The translations under genes and the position numbers were made by a program. The notes under the pieces are model-generated. The model was not told where the DNA came from. It saw nothing but the letters and a program-made list of their open reading frames with translations, and searched no databases. Shown here piece by piece: positions 32,245 to 39,434 of a stretch of DNA of 42,008 nt. Each line of letters begins with the position of its first letter. Positions within the stretch are counted from its first letter, which is position 1. Origin of the DNA: an uncultured Lachnospiraceae bacterium (GTDB taxonomy: Bacteria; Bacillota; Clostridia; Lachnospirales; Lachnospiraceae); contig CACYBK010000103.1 of NCBI GenBank assembly GCA_902772635.1, positions 1 to 42,008 of the forward strand. The letters run 5' to 3'.

Positions 32245-33462
32245 ATGACTGAAGAAAAAATTGATATGGGCTTTTTCGGTCCGCTTTATCCGCTTATCAA
32301 TGATCAGAACATCACTGATATTGATGCGTCGGAGGGGGTTATCTTCACGACGGACAAGGATATGAACAGAAAGAGGATTGATGAGAGCAGTCTTGACAAT
32401 GCCTTCCTTTCCGCCTTTTCAATGAGGGTCGCAAATCTTGTCAGCCTTCCATTCAACAAGGAGTCACCGGTTCTTGAAGCGGATACGGATACGCTTAGGA
32501 TCACGATAGTCCATCCTTCGGTATCTCAGGGCGGGCTTTCATTATCCATAAGGAGGTCGCTTCCCAAGACAAGGATGGATGAGAAAACGATGGAAAAAGA
32601 AGGCTATGCTGCAAAGCCTGTCATCTCCCTTTTGAAGGACTGTGTGAAGGCGCATCTTAATATGGTCTTCATCGGGGAGCCCGGGGCCGGAAAGACTGAA
32701 TGCGCGAAGTTTTTCTCGACATTTATAAAACCGGACGAGCGGGTCATCACGATAGAGGACAATCCCGAATGGCACTTCAAAAGCCTCTCGCCGGGACATG
32801 ACTGCGTTGAGCTTCGGATAGGCAACAGACTCGATTACAGCGCAGCGATCAAGGCTTCTATGCGGTTGAATCCTAAATGGATGATGCTTTCAGAGGCAAG
32901 AGGCCGCGAGGTGAAAAGGCTCCTTGAGGGCTTCTCAACGGGTGTCAAGGGAATGACCACACTTCATGCAGACGACATCAGAAAGATACCGGATAGGATG
33001 CTGAATATGGCAGGAGAGGTAGCGGACGAGGGCCGTTTCATAAACAATGTTTATGAGTTCATAGATGTCGGGATACTCATCAAGAAAAAGATCATAGGGG
33101 GAGTGCTCAGGCGGACGATAGATGAGATAGGTTTTTTTGAAAGGCGAAACGGGAAAAATCATCTTTCCGTAGTATTTGAGGACGGGACTTTCACGGGCGA
33201 AGAGGTACCGGAGGGAATCATGAAAAAAATGAAAGAGGCCATGAACTGCGAGCTTTCCTGGGCAGAAAAGTGCAAGGGGGATGAAGAGTCATTTTTTTTC
33301 TCGTCGGACAGGATACTCGTAAGCACAGCGGAAAACGACAGCGCGCCTTCCATAGTTCAGGCCTGGAGGATGGATGATATAGGGCGAAAGATGCTGTCCC
33401 CGAAGAAGAAAGGACATAATCTGCATGCGGGCGGAAGGCTTGTCACGGCAGGGGCTGTCTGA
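32245..33462 (+). CDS. CpaF/VirB11-family secretion ATPase
   Basis: 405 residues. An N-terminal domain (about 1-120) precedes the RecA-like ATPase core with Walker A GEPGAGKTE (Gly144, Lys150), an Asp box around TIEDNPEWHF, Walker B-like region WMMLSEARGREV, and His box GMTTLHADD. These place it in the type II/IV secretion hexameric ATPase family near CpaF/TadA. ATG at 32245 follows an AGGAGG, one base after the upstream stop. It would drive assembly of a surface fibre with the membrane protein encoded next. Its end overlaps that gene by 38 bases. A TTG start farther upstream in frame is less likely. Confidence 0.88.
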   Translation: MTEEKIDMGFFGPLYPLINDQNITDIDASEGVIFTTDKDMNRKRIDESSLDNAFLSAFSMRVANLVSLPFNKESPVLEADTDTLRITIVHPSVSQGGLSLSIRRSLPKTRMDEKTMEKEGYAAKPVISLLKDCVKAHLNMVFIGEPGAGKTECAKFFSTFIKPDERVITIEDNPEWHFKSLSPGHDCVELRIGNRLDYSAAIKASMRLNPKWMMLSEARGREVKRLLEGFSTGVKGMTTLHADDIRKIPDRMLNMAGEVADEGRFINNVYEFIDVGILIKKKIIGGVLRRTIDEIGFFERRNGKNHLSVVFEDGTFTGEEVPEGIMKKMKEAMNCELSWAEKCKGDEESFFFSSDRILVSTAENDSAPSIVQAWRMDDIGRKMLSPKKKGHNLHAGGRLVTAGAV

Positions 33463-34771
33463 TGAACTGAAGGAATACGGCTATGTTTTTTCAGCAAAGA
33501 AAAGCGTATTCCTGTATTCCTTCGCAGCTGCGGCAATGCTCCTTCTTGGAAGATTCTTCTCGCTCCCTATCTTTTACAGACTCATCCTTGTTTGTGCGCT
33601 TGTCATTATCCTCCCGTTTTTCATAAGGAATGCGGCAAAAAACCGCTTCATCCAGCAGAGCTTTTCAGATACATCTATCTATATCGAGCAGTTTCTTTAT
33701 TCCTTCAAAAGATCAAAAAAGATACTTTCGGCGCTTTGTGATGTCAACTGCCTTTTTGAAGGCGGGAGGATGAAGAATGCTATCCTGCGCGCCATCGACC
33801 ATATCAGGCATACTTACAACGAAGCCGATGTTGAATCACACGCGCTTTCAATAATTGAAAAAGAGCACCCCGGGCGTGTGATAAAGATGGTGCACCGCTT
33901 CGCGCTTGATGCGGAGAAGCTTGGAGGAAACTGCGACGACCAGATATTATTGCTTTTGAACTATAGAAGGATGATGGCGGACAGGATATATGAGCTCCTT
34001 TTGAAGAAGAGGCGTGAGAGGCGCAATGTCTTTTTTTCAATAGCCTCTTCCCTGATCCTTTGTTCAGGCATCTATTTCATATCGGGGCGGCTCAATGTGG
34101 ACATATCAAAAAATGCGCTTGGAAATATCGTGACAACGGCAGTACTGGTCTTTGACCTCTTCATATTCTACAGGGCTGATTCCTTTCTTTCCGCATCCGA
34201 CGAGGAGGAGAAGGAAGAGGATGATGAGATGGAAGAGGTATATAAAAGAATGCTCTCCTGCAATACGAAGCTGCCTCTTGATCTTTTGAAACGGCATGCC
34301 GCAAAGAAGAGGGTGAAGAGGGCAATAGAGCGGGATTATCCTATATGGCTTCTGGAGACTTCACTTCTCATCCAGAATGAAAACGTCCAGGTCGCGATCA
34401 CAAAGTCATATGCCAATGCGCCTCCTGTCCTTCGTATCCCGTTGAAAAAGCTTATCTACGACCTCAAGATGGATCCCGACAAGGTGGAGCCTTATCTTTC
34501 CTTCCTCTCTGAATTTTCACTTCCCGAGGTAAGATCCTCAATGAAGATGCTCTATTCGCTTTCGATCGGAGCCGGCGGGGATGCCTCCGCACAGATCACA
34601 GATATCATCAGACGAAACCAGCTTCTATTTGAAAGGTCGGAGCGCTCATCACAGGAGGACCGTCTCTCGAGGCTCTATGCGCTCTTTCTCCTGCCGCAAT
34701 TAAGCGGCGGTCTCAAACTCATTTGCGATATGCTGCTTCTTTTCTTCGGCTGTGTTTCTTCACTCGGCTGA
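33425..34771 (+). CDS. TadB/TadC-like membrane protein (T2SSF-type platform, divergent)
   Basis: 448 residues. Two hydrophobic helices near residues 28-70, a cytoplasmic stretch, another pair near 200-250, an acidic linker (DEEEKEEDDEMEEV near 260), a second cytoplasmic helical domain (about 290-410) and a C-terminal hydrophobic helix. This helix-cytoplasm-helix order, its position after a CpaF-type ATPase, and the SLLIQNENVQVAI region recall TadB/TadC proteins, which are normally about 300 residues and come as a pair. A single larger protein may replace both. No catalytic motif is expected. Overlap of 38 bases with the ATPase gene suggests coupling. Confidence 0.65.
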   Translation: MRAEGLSRQGLSDELKEYGYVFSAKKSVFLYSFAAAAMLLLGRFFSLPIFYRLILVCALVIILPFFIRNAAKNRFIQQSFSDTSIYIEQFLYSFKRSKKILSALCDVNCLFEGGRMKNAILRAIDHIRHTYNEADVESHALSIIEKEHPGRVIKMVHRFALDAEKLGGNCDDQILLLLNYRRMMADRIYELLLKKRRERRNVFFSIASSLILCSGIYFISGRLNVDISKNALGNIVTTAVLVFDLFIFYRADSFLSASDEEEKEEDDEMEEVYKRMLSCNTKLPLDLLKRHAAKKRVKRAIERDYPIWLLETSLLIQNENVQVAITKSYANAPPVLRIPLKKLIYDLKMDPDKVEPYLSFLSEFSLPEVRSSMKMLYSLSIGAGGDASAQITDIIRRNQLLFERSERSSQEDRLSRLYALFLLPQLSGGLKLICDMLLLFFGCVSSLG

Positions 34772-34801
34772 TCTGATTTATTTTTTCGGGAGATATCTCA
34801 A

Positions 34802-35146
34802 TTGGACATTATCATCAAAAGCTTTATAGGAACTTTCTTTCTCCTTCTGATCTCCATGGTCAGTATCTCCTTTCTCGGGATAGAGCTTACAGTCAATACG
34901 GCCGAAAGATATGCCCGTGATGTGGAAAAAAGGATAGAGTATTCATCGCTTTCTCCCGATGTCATAGAGGCCTGTGTCAATGAAGCAAGGGAAAGGGGCT
35001 ATGGACTTTATGTGAAGATAAAGGAGACGACAAATGATACCGGCGAGAGGAAGGGCTACGGAAGGATGGAGCTTTCATACAATGTCAAAGCGGATATTCT
35101 GTCAATTGATTTTGAACTTACCATAAAAAACGATCTTTCAACATGA
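34802..35146 (+). CDS. Small membrane-anchored protein of the Tad-like operon, TTG start
   Basis: 114 residues. A hydrophobic helix at about 5-28 is followed by an alpha/beta-looking soluble part with RIEYSSLSPDVIEACVNEA and KIKETTND. It resembles minor pseudopilin-like proteins of Firmicute Tad loci (such as DUF4320-type) in size and plan only. Start TTG at 34802 with GGGAG about 9 bases upstream; no ATG lies before the helix. 30 bases separate it from the membrane-protein gene, and 21 from the next. Confidence 0.65.
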   Translation: MDIIIKSFIGTFFLLLISMVSISFLGIELTVNTAERYARDVEKRIEYSSLSPDVIEACVNEARERGYGLYVKIKETTNDTGERKGYGRMELSYNVKADILSIDFELTIKNDLST

Positions 35147-35167
35147 TGATCTTGAAAGGAGACAAAA

Positions 35168-35710
35168 ATGAAAAATGTGATAGAGCAATACGGAAGCGCT
35201 CTGATCTCTGCAGTAAGCGGACTTCTTGTGATAGGACTTCTCTTCACTGGCCTTTTCCCGGGAACAGGAGGGCTGTTAAAGACAATTGGAAAGGAGACGC
35301 TTCTTATGGGAAGCACAGCGGGCTATAAAGCATCCGATGATAATGACCTCTCTTTCCTTAAGGCAGCAGGAGAGGAGGGAAGCCTTTCACTTTCCGAAAT
35401 AGAGGTTGAAAGCATGCTTTATGTAGATTGTGCATACTACCTCGATTCGCTCGCCCGCTCTCTTAACGGACAGGAGATAAAAGTCAGGGCAAGAAGTGTC
35501 GAAATGCTTTCCGTATCAGGAACAGGAGCTGATGTCACGGATCAGGTCCTTTCAATGAGTGAAGACGGTCGTGAGGTCATTTGCTTTCAGGCACCCGGAT
35601 CCTACAGGGCCGCGCTCACCTTTGAAAACAATATGGGAAGGACAGTATCCGGGAATTTTGTCATCACTGCTGAAAGGGAAATGAACGGAGAGCTTACAGC
35701 CTTTGCGTAA
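35168..35710 (+). CDS. Membrane-anchored protein with Ig-like ectodomain
   Basis: 180 residues. Begins MKNVIEQYGSALISAVSGLL, a helix at about 8-32 whose lead-in matches the first small protein of this operon (E-Q/E-Y-G-x-A-I/L-I). The ectodomain, from about residue 60, ends with a beta-sandwich pattern: IKVRARSVEML, CFQAPGSYRAALTFENN and TVSGNFVITAE, like an Ig or PKD repeat. AAGGAG sits 6-7 bases before the ATG. I infer a surface-exposed subunit or tip protein; no enzyme motif is seen. Confidence 0.65.
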   Translation: MKNVIEQYGSALISAVSGLLVIGLLFTGLFPGTGGLLKTIGKETLLMGSTAGYKASDDNDLSFLKAAGEEGSLSLSEIEVESMLYVDCAYYLDSLARSLNGQEIKVRARSVEMLSVSGTGADVTDQVLSMSEDGREVICFQAPGSYRAALTFENNMGRTVSGNFVITAEREMNGELTAFA

Positions 35711-35791
35711 GGACTGTCGTTGTGGTAAGATGTGGGACGGTATGTTTTCAGATGAACAGGAGGAAAGGGACGTCCCTTATTATCAAGAGCG

Positions 35792-36787
35792 ATGCATTAC
35801 TGCATAGGAGATGTTCACGGCTGCTTAAGTGAGCTCGAGCTTTTAATTGAAAAGATCCAAAAGTCTGATAGTGCTGCCGTCATTTATCTGATGGGGGACA
35901 TCATAGACCAGGGACCGAGGGCGACGGAAACGCTGCTTTGGGCAATGGAGAATGTGACTCTTGAAGGGCCGATCAGGTGTCTTCGCGGAAATCACGAGGA
36001 GGAGGTCCTGCTCTGGTACAGGAAATATCTCGACTGGCAGAATAGTGACAACAGGACAACAGAGCCTCCCGAGTCAAAATATGATTTCTATGAGAGACTG
36101 AAGAATGAGGTCTCAGTGGATGATGAGCTTCTTGACAGGATAGCTGACTTCTTTCACACTCTTCCCTACTCCGCAAAGTTTACATTTCCTGCGGCAAAGG
36201 AGACGGGAAAGAAGAGCGTGACATATTATCTTTCACATGCATGGTATTCCGTTTCCGAGGATGCCGATACCGAGAGACAGCGCTGGATCAACCTTTACGG
36301 CAGATCCTGTGACGGAATATCAGATTTTGAGCTGAAAAAATATGAAGAGAGCCATCCTGATGAGATACCGGTGGTGCTCTGCGGTCATACCCCAACAATC
36401 TCTGCGGTCTTTGTTTCAAGCAAGTCCGGTATTCCGGGAGTGAACCGTCCCGGTATGATCGGCTACAGGCCTCATGCCATTTTTACGGATGGAGGCTGCT
36501 TTCACTACGGGCGGATATTGGAATATCCCTGCATGCTCTGCGCAATCTGTCTTGAGACACTTGAGGAGATTTATCCCGTAAGCCTTCGGAAGAGGATGAC
36601 GGACTACAATATCATTACGCTTCGAAAGACTCTGAAAACAAAAGATGGCGAGGGCTTTTCAGCTCCCACCACCTCTGATCTCAAGCGTTATTATGATGAA
36701 TATATGACAAAATGGATAAAGGATTCAGATCTCAATCCATATCGTCAGGAGATTCTTTCCTTTCCTGCCAGCCTTCAGGCAGTCTGA
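35792..36787 (+). CDS. PPP-family metallophosphoesterase
   Basis: 331 residues. Metal and phosphate motifs of the serine/threonine phosphatase (PPP) and diadenosine tetraphosphatase family: GDVHG at 6-10, MGDIIDQGP near 34-42, RGNHEEE near 66-71, and CGHTP near residue 197. The second motif normally reads GDxxDRG; here Gln replaces the phosphate-contacting Arg. Substrate could be phosphoproteins or a dinucleotide. A purine-rich AGGAGG lies about 30 bases upstream, too far for this ATG; the nearer CAAGAG is weak. The last 56 bases overlap the convergent transporter gene. Confidence 0.88.
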   Translation: MHYCIGDVHGCLSELELLIEKIQKSDSAAVIYLMGDIIDQGPRATETLLWAMENVTLEGPIRCLRGNHEEEVLLWYRKYLDWQNSDNRTTEPPESKYDFYERLKNEVSVDDELLDRIADFFHTLPYSAKFTFPAAKETGKKSVTYYLSHAWYSVSEDADTERQRWINLYGRSCDGISDFELKKYEESHPDEIPVVLCGHTPTISAVFVSSKSGIPGVNRPGMIGYRPHAIFTDGGCFHYGRILEYPCMLCAICLETLEEIYPVSLRKRMTDYNIITLRKTLKTKDGEGFSAPTTSDLKRYYDEYMTKWIKDSDLNPYRQEILSFPASLQAV

Positions 36788-38042
36788 TGCTGACCTTCTT
36801 GATCCTCTTTTTGTCAGCTGTCTTCACCCGAAGCAGTACTCCGTCCTTTGTGACATAGGTCTCGCCTTCAGAGGGGAAGTGGTCAAAAAGCCCCGTCAGA
36901 TATCCTCCCAGAGTGTCATAGTCTTCAGATGAGAAGTCCAGATCGAGGGCGGCTGCAAGATCGTCAAGATTCGTGCTTCCAAGGACGTCATAGGTCATCT
37001 CGCCCGTCTTCTCTATATCATCCTCCTCATAGGTATCATATTCGTCCCTGATCTCACCTACCAGTTCTTCAAGAAGATCCTCCAAAGTGACCATTCCAGC
37101 GACCGCGCCGAATTCGTCCTTTACGATGGCAAGGGGGATGGAATTCAAACGCATCTCATCAAACAGTTCCGCTGCCTTCTTGTGCTCGAAGGTAAAGAAG
37201 GGCTCCCTCATATAGCGCCTTATCGTAAAGGGCTTGTCCTTGTCCCTTGTGAGAAGATCCTTCATATTGATGATGCCGACTATGTGGTCGGAGTCACCTT
37301 CGTAGACAGGGAGCCTTGTGTACATATGCTCTGCGAAGATCTCTATCAGCCTGTCATATGACCAGGTCACATTCACTGATGTCATATCGATCCTCGGGAT
37401 CATGATCTCCCGAACCTTTGTATTTGAGAAATCAAAAATGTTGTGGATGTAATCCTTTTCATCCTCCTCAATGGTCCCGCTCTTGTGCCCGACATCGACG
37501 ATGGTCTTGATCTCTTCTTCTGTAACGGCCTTTTCGCGCTCTTTTGAGCTTACTCCTATGATGGCAAGGAGACCTTCAGAAATCTTTGTGAAGAAGAAGA
37601 CGAAGGGGGTGAGGATGACCATAAGAGTCCATATTATCTTTGCGTATCGGAGGGAGAGCTGAAGCGAGCGGATCGTCGCAAGGCTCTTCGGTGTGATCTC
37701 TCCGAGGATCAGGATCAGAAAGGTAAGGATACCCGTGGCGATCCCGGCACCATAGCTGCCCACGAGACCTACCGCGAGCATAGTCGCAAGCGAAGAGGCG
37801 GAGAGGTTCACGATGTTGTTTCCGATGAGGATGGCAGTCAGCATTTTCTGACGATCAGATATTATCTTCAGAACCAGCTTTGCCTTCTTCTGGAGGATGG
37901 ACTCGTCATCCTGCGCGATCGTCATCAGCCTTATCCTGTTCACCGTCGTAAGGGCGGTTTCCGCGGAGGAAAAGAAGAAGGAGAGGGCAAGCAGTACGAG
38001 AAGGATAATGGCTTCGATTATCAGCTTTGCGGTTTCGTTCAT
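36732..38042 (-). CDS. CNNM/CorC-type transporter (hemolysin family)
   Basis: 436 residues. Residues 1-190 are the DUF21/CNNM membrane domain: about four hydrophobic helices, with SSAETALTTVNRIR near 24-38 and IGNNIVNLSASSLAT near 73-87. Residues about 205-325 are a CBS pair (REIMIPRIDMTSV, LPVYEGDSDHIVGIINMKDLL region, and KDEFGAVAGMVTLEDLLEEL). Residues about 345-425 are the CorC_HlyC domain, with LGGYLTGLF and ADKKRIKKVSI. Likely role: export of Mg2+ or another divalent ion, or Na+-coupled ion exchange. The old name hemolysin C is misleading. It is 5 bases downstream of ahcY, so the two probably form an operon. Confidence 0.92.
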   Translation of the reverse strand: MNETAKLIIEAIILLVLLALSFFFSSAETALTTVNRIRLMTIAQDDESILQKKAKLVLKIISDRQKMLTAILIGNNIVNLSASSLATMLAVGLVGSYGAGIATGILTFLILILGEITPKSLATIRSLQLSLRYAKIIWTLMVILTPFVFFFTKISEGLLAIIGVSSKEREKAVTEEEIKTIVDVGHKSGTIEEDEKDYIHNIFDFSNTKVREIMIPRIDMTSVNVTWSYDRLIEIFAEHMYTRLPVYEGDSDHIVGIINMKDLLTRDKDKPFTIRRYMREPFFTFEHKKAAELFDEMRLNSIPLAIVKDEFGAVAGMVTLEDLLEELVGEIRDEYDTYEEDDIEKTGEMTYDVLGSTNLDDLAAALDLDFSSEDYDTLGGYLTGLFDHFPSEGETYVTKDGVLLRVKTADKKRIKKVSIRLPEGWQERKESPDDMD

Positions 38043-38047
38043 GATAT

Positions 38048-39295
38048 TCAGAGTGTTGACGCGTTGATATAAGCTTCCTGCTCGGGAGTCAGTTTGTCGA
38101 TCGTGACACCGAGGAAATCGAGTTTTCTGTTTGCGACCTCAAGATCCACTTCCCTCGGGACCTTTATGAGCTTTTCGGAGAGCTCATTTCCATGCTCTAT
38201 CAGGTATTTCGCTGAAAGCGCCTGAATAGCAAAGCTCATGTCCATGATCTCAGCCGGATGTCCGTCGCCGCAGGCGAGGTTTACGAGACGCCCTTCACCG
38301 AGGACATAGACGCATTTTCCGGGAGAGACCTCATAGCCTGTGATATTCTGTCTCTGCTCAAATTTTCTGATCGAGTTTTCGTTCAGGTCCTTCATATCGA
38401 TCTCGACATCAAAGTGGCCGGCGTTGCAGAGAACGGCTCCATCCTTCATTACGAGGAAGTCTTCGTGAGTGATGATGCCAAGGTCTCCGGTCACGGTTAC
38501 AAAGAAATCTCCTATCTTTGCTGCCTCATGCATCGGCATTACGGAAAAGCCGTCCATGATAGCTTCAACAGCCTTGATGGGATCGACTTCCGTGACTATT
38601 ACTTCTGCTCCAAGACCCTTCGCGCGCATAGCGACGCCCTTGCCGCACCAGCCATAGCCTGCCACGACCACATTCTTTCCTGCCACGATGAGGTTGGTGG
38701 TCCGGTTGATGCCGTCCCAGACGGACTGGCCCGTGCCGTAGCGGTTGTCAAAGAGGTGCTTCATGTCTGCGTCATTTACCATGACCATAGGGAAATGAAG
38801 CTTCCCCTCCCTGTCCATGGCGTGGAGCCTCATGATCCCGGTGGTGGTCTCCTCGCAGCCGCCGATGACATATTGCAACTCGTCAGTAAGCTCTGTGTGC
38901 AGCATATGAACGAGGTCACCGCCGTCGTCTATTATGATATTGCAGTGGTGGGAGAGGACTGCCTTGATATCCGAAAAATAATCCTCCTCGCTGCAGCCGT
39001 GATGCGCAAAGACTGAGAGTCCTGAATGCACGAGGCTTGCTGCCACATCATCCTGCGTGGAGAGCGGGTTTGAGCCGGTTATGTACATTTCTGCACCACC
39101 CGCCGCAAGGACCTTGCAAAGATAGGCGGTCTTTGCTTCAAGATGTATTGAAAGGGCTATAGTCTTTCCTTCAAAGGGACGTTCCTTTGAAAAGTCCTCT
39201 TCGAGAGAGCGAAGAAGGGGGCAGTTCTTTCTTACCCAGTCGATCTTCAGATCTCCGGAGGGATAGAGGCTTTCATCTTTTATTCTGCTTTCCAT
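38048..39295 (-). CDS. ahcY: Adenosylhomocysteinase
   Basis: 415 residues. AhcY hydrolyses S-adenosylhomocysteine to adenosine and homocysteine, using bound NAD. Seen: the substrate loop GSNPLSTQDDVAA near 74-86, a DDGGDLVHMLH segment, MVNDADMKHLFDNRYGTGQS near 171-190 with the catalytic Lys and Asp, the NAD-binding GYGWCGKGVA near 213-222, and GDGHPAEIMDMSFAIQAL near 352-369. The C-terminus is standard for bacterial forms without the plant/animal insert. It carries an extended -10 promoter about 40 bases upstream. Its presence suggests direct SAH hydrolysis instead of, or beside, the Pfs/LuxS route. Confidence 0.96.
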   Translation of the reverse strand: MESRIKDESLYPSGDLKIDWVRKNCPLLRSLEEDFSKERPFEGKTIALSIHLEAKTAYLCKVLAAGGAEMYITGSNPLSTQDDVAASLVHSGLSVFAHHGCSEEDYFSDIKAVLSHHCNIIIDDGGDLVHMLHTELTDELQYVIGGCEETTTGIMRLHAMDREGKLHFPMVMVNDADMKHLFDNRYGTGQSVWDGINRTTNLIVAGKNVVVAGYGWCGKGVAMRAKGLGAEVIVTEVDPIKAVEAIMDGFSVMPMHEAAKIGDFFVTVTGDLGIITHEDFLVMKDGAVLCNAGHFDVEIDMKDLNENSIRKFEQRQNITGYEVSPGKCVYVLGEGRLVNLACGDGHPAEIMDMSFAIQALSAKYLIEHGNELSEKLIKVPREVDLEVANRKLDFLGVTIDKLTPEQEAYINASTL

Positions 39296-39334
39296 ATATC
39301 TTTCCTTTCAAAAGTAAATTTGCGCGACATTCAA

Positions 39335-39343
39335 AGTATAGCA
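39335..39343 (-). promoter_or_regulatory. Extended -10 promoter of ahcY
   Basis: On the minus strand the sequence is TGC-TATACT, an extended -10. The start would be near 39328, giving a leader of about 33 bases that includes a GAAAGGAAAG ribosome binding site just before the ATG. It overlaps one arm of the palindrome listed next. Confidence 0.55.
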
Positions 39344-39366
39344 TTTTCCATGGCGAAAATGTATAC
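39336..39366. promoter_or_regulatory. Interrupted palindrome, candidate operator between ahcY and the GH78-like gene
   Basis: GTATA-g-CATTTTC-catggc-GAAAATG-TATAC: 12 matching bases per arm (5 + 7), with one extra G in the left arm and a six-base centre. It covers the ahcY -10 and a plus-strand TATACT (39362-39367) that might serve the divergent gene. Repressor-type position. I see no riboswitch fold in this 139-base gap. Confidence 0.5.
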
Positions 39367-39434
39367 TGTTCGGGGCAGATTGGATAGAAACCTTTCTGCG
39401 ATCAGTTTAAGCCATTGTGCTTTTTAGATCGTAT

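Noticed and set aside
35731-35808. A 25-codon ORF starting MWDGMFSDEQ across the phosphatase start.
   Set aside because: It has no ribosome binding site and overlaps a well-supported gene.
38258-39016. A 252-codon open frame on the plus strand.
   Set aside because: It is antisense to ahcY, a certain gene, and shows no motif.
39296-39434. A search for a SAM or SAH riboswitch before ahcY; the gap before mtnA was also checked.
   Set aside because: The leaders are only about 30 bases and contain none of the conserved SAM or SAH aptamer boxes.
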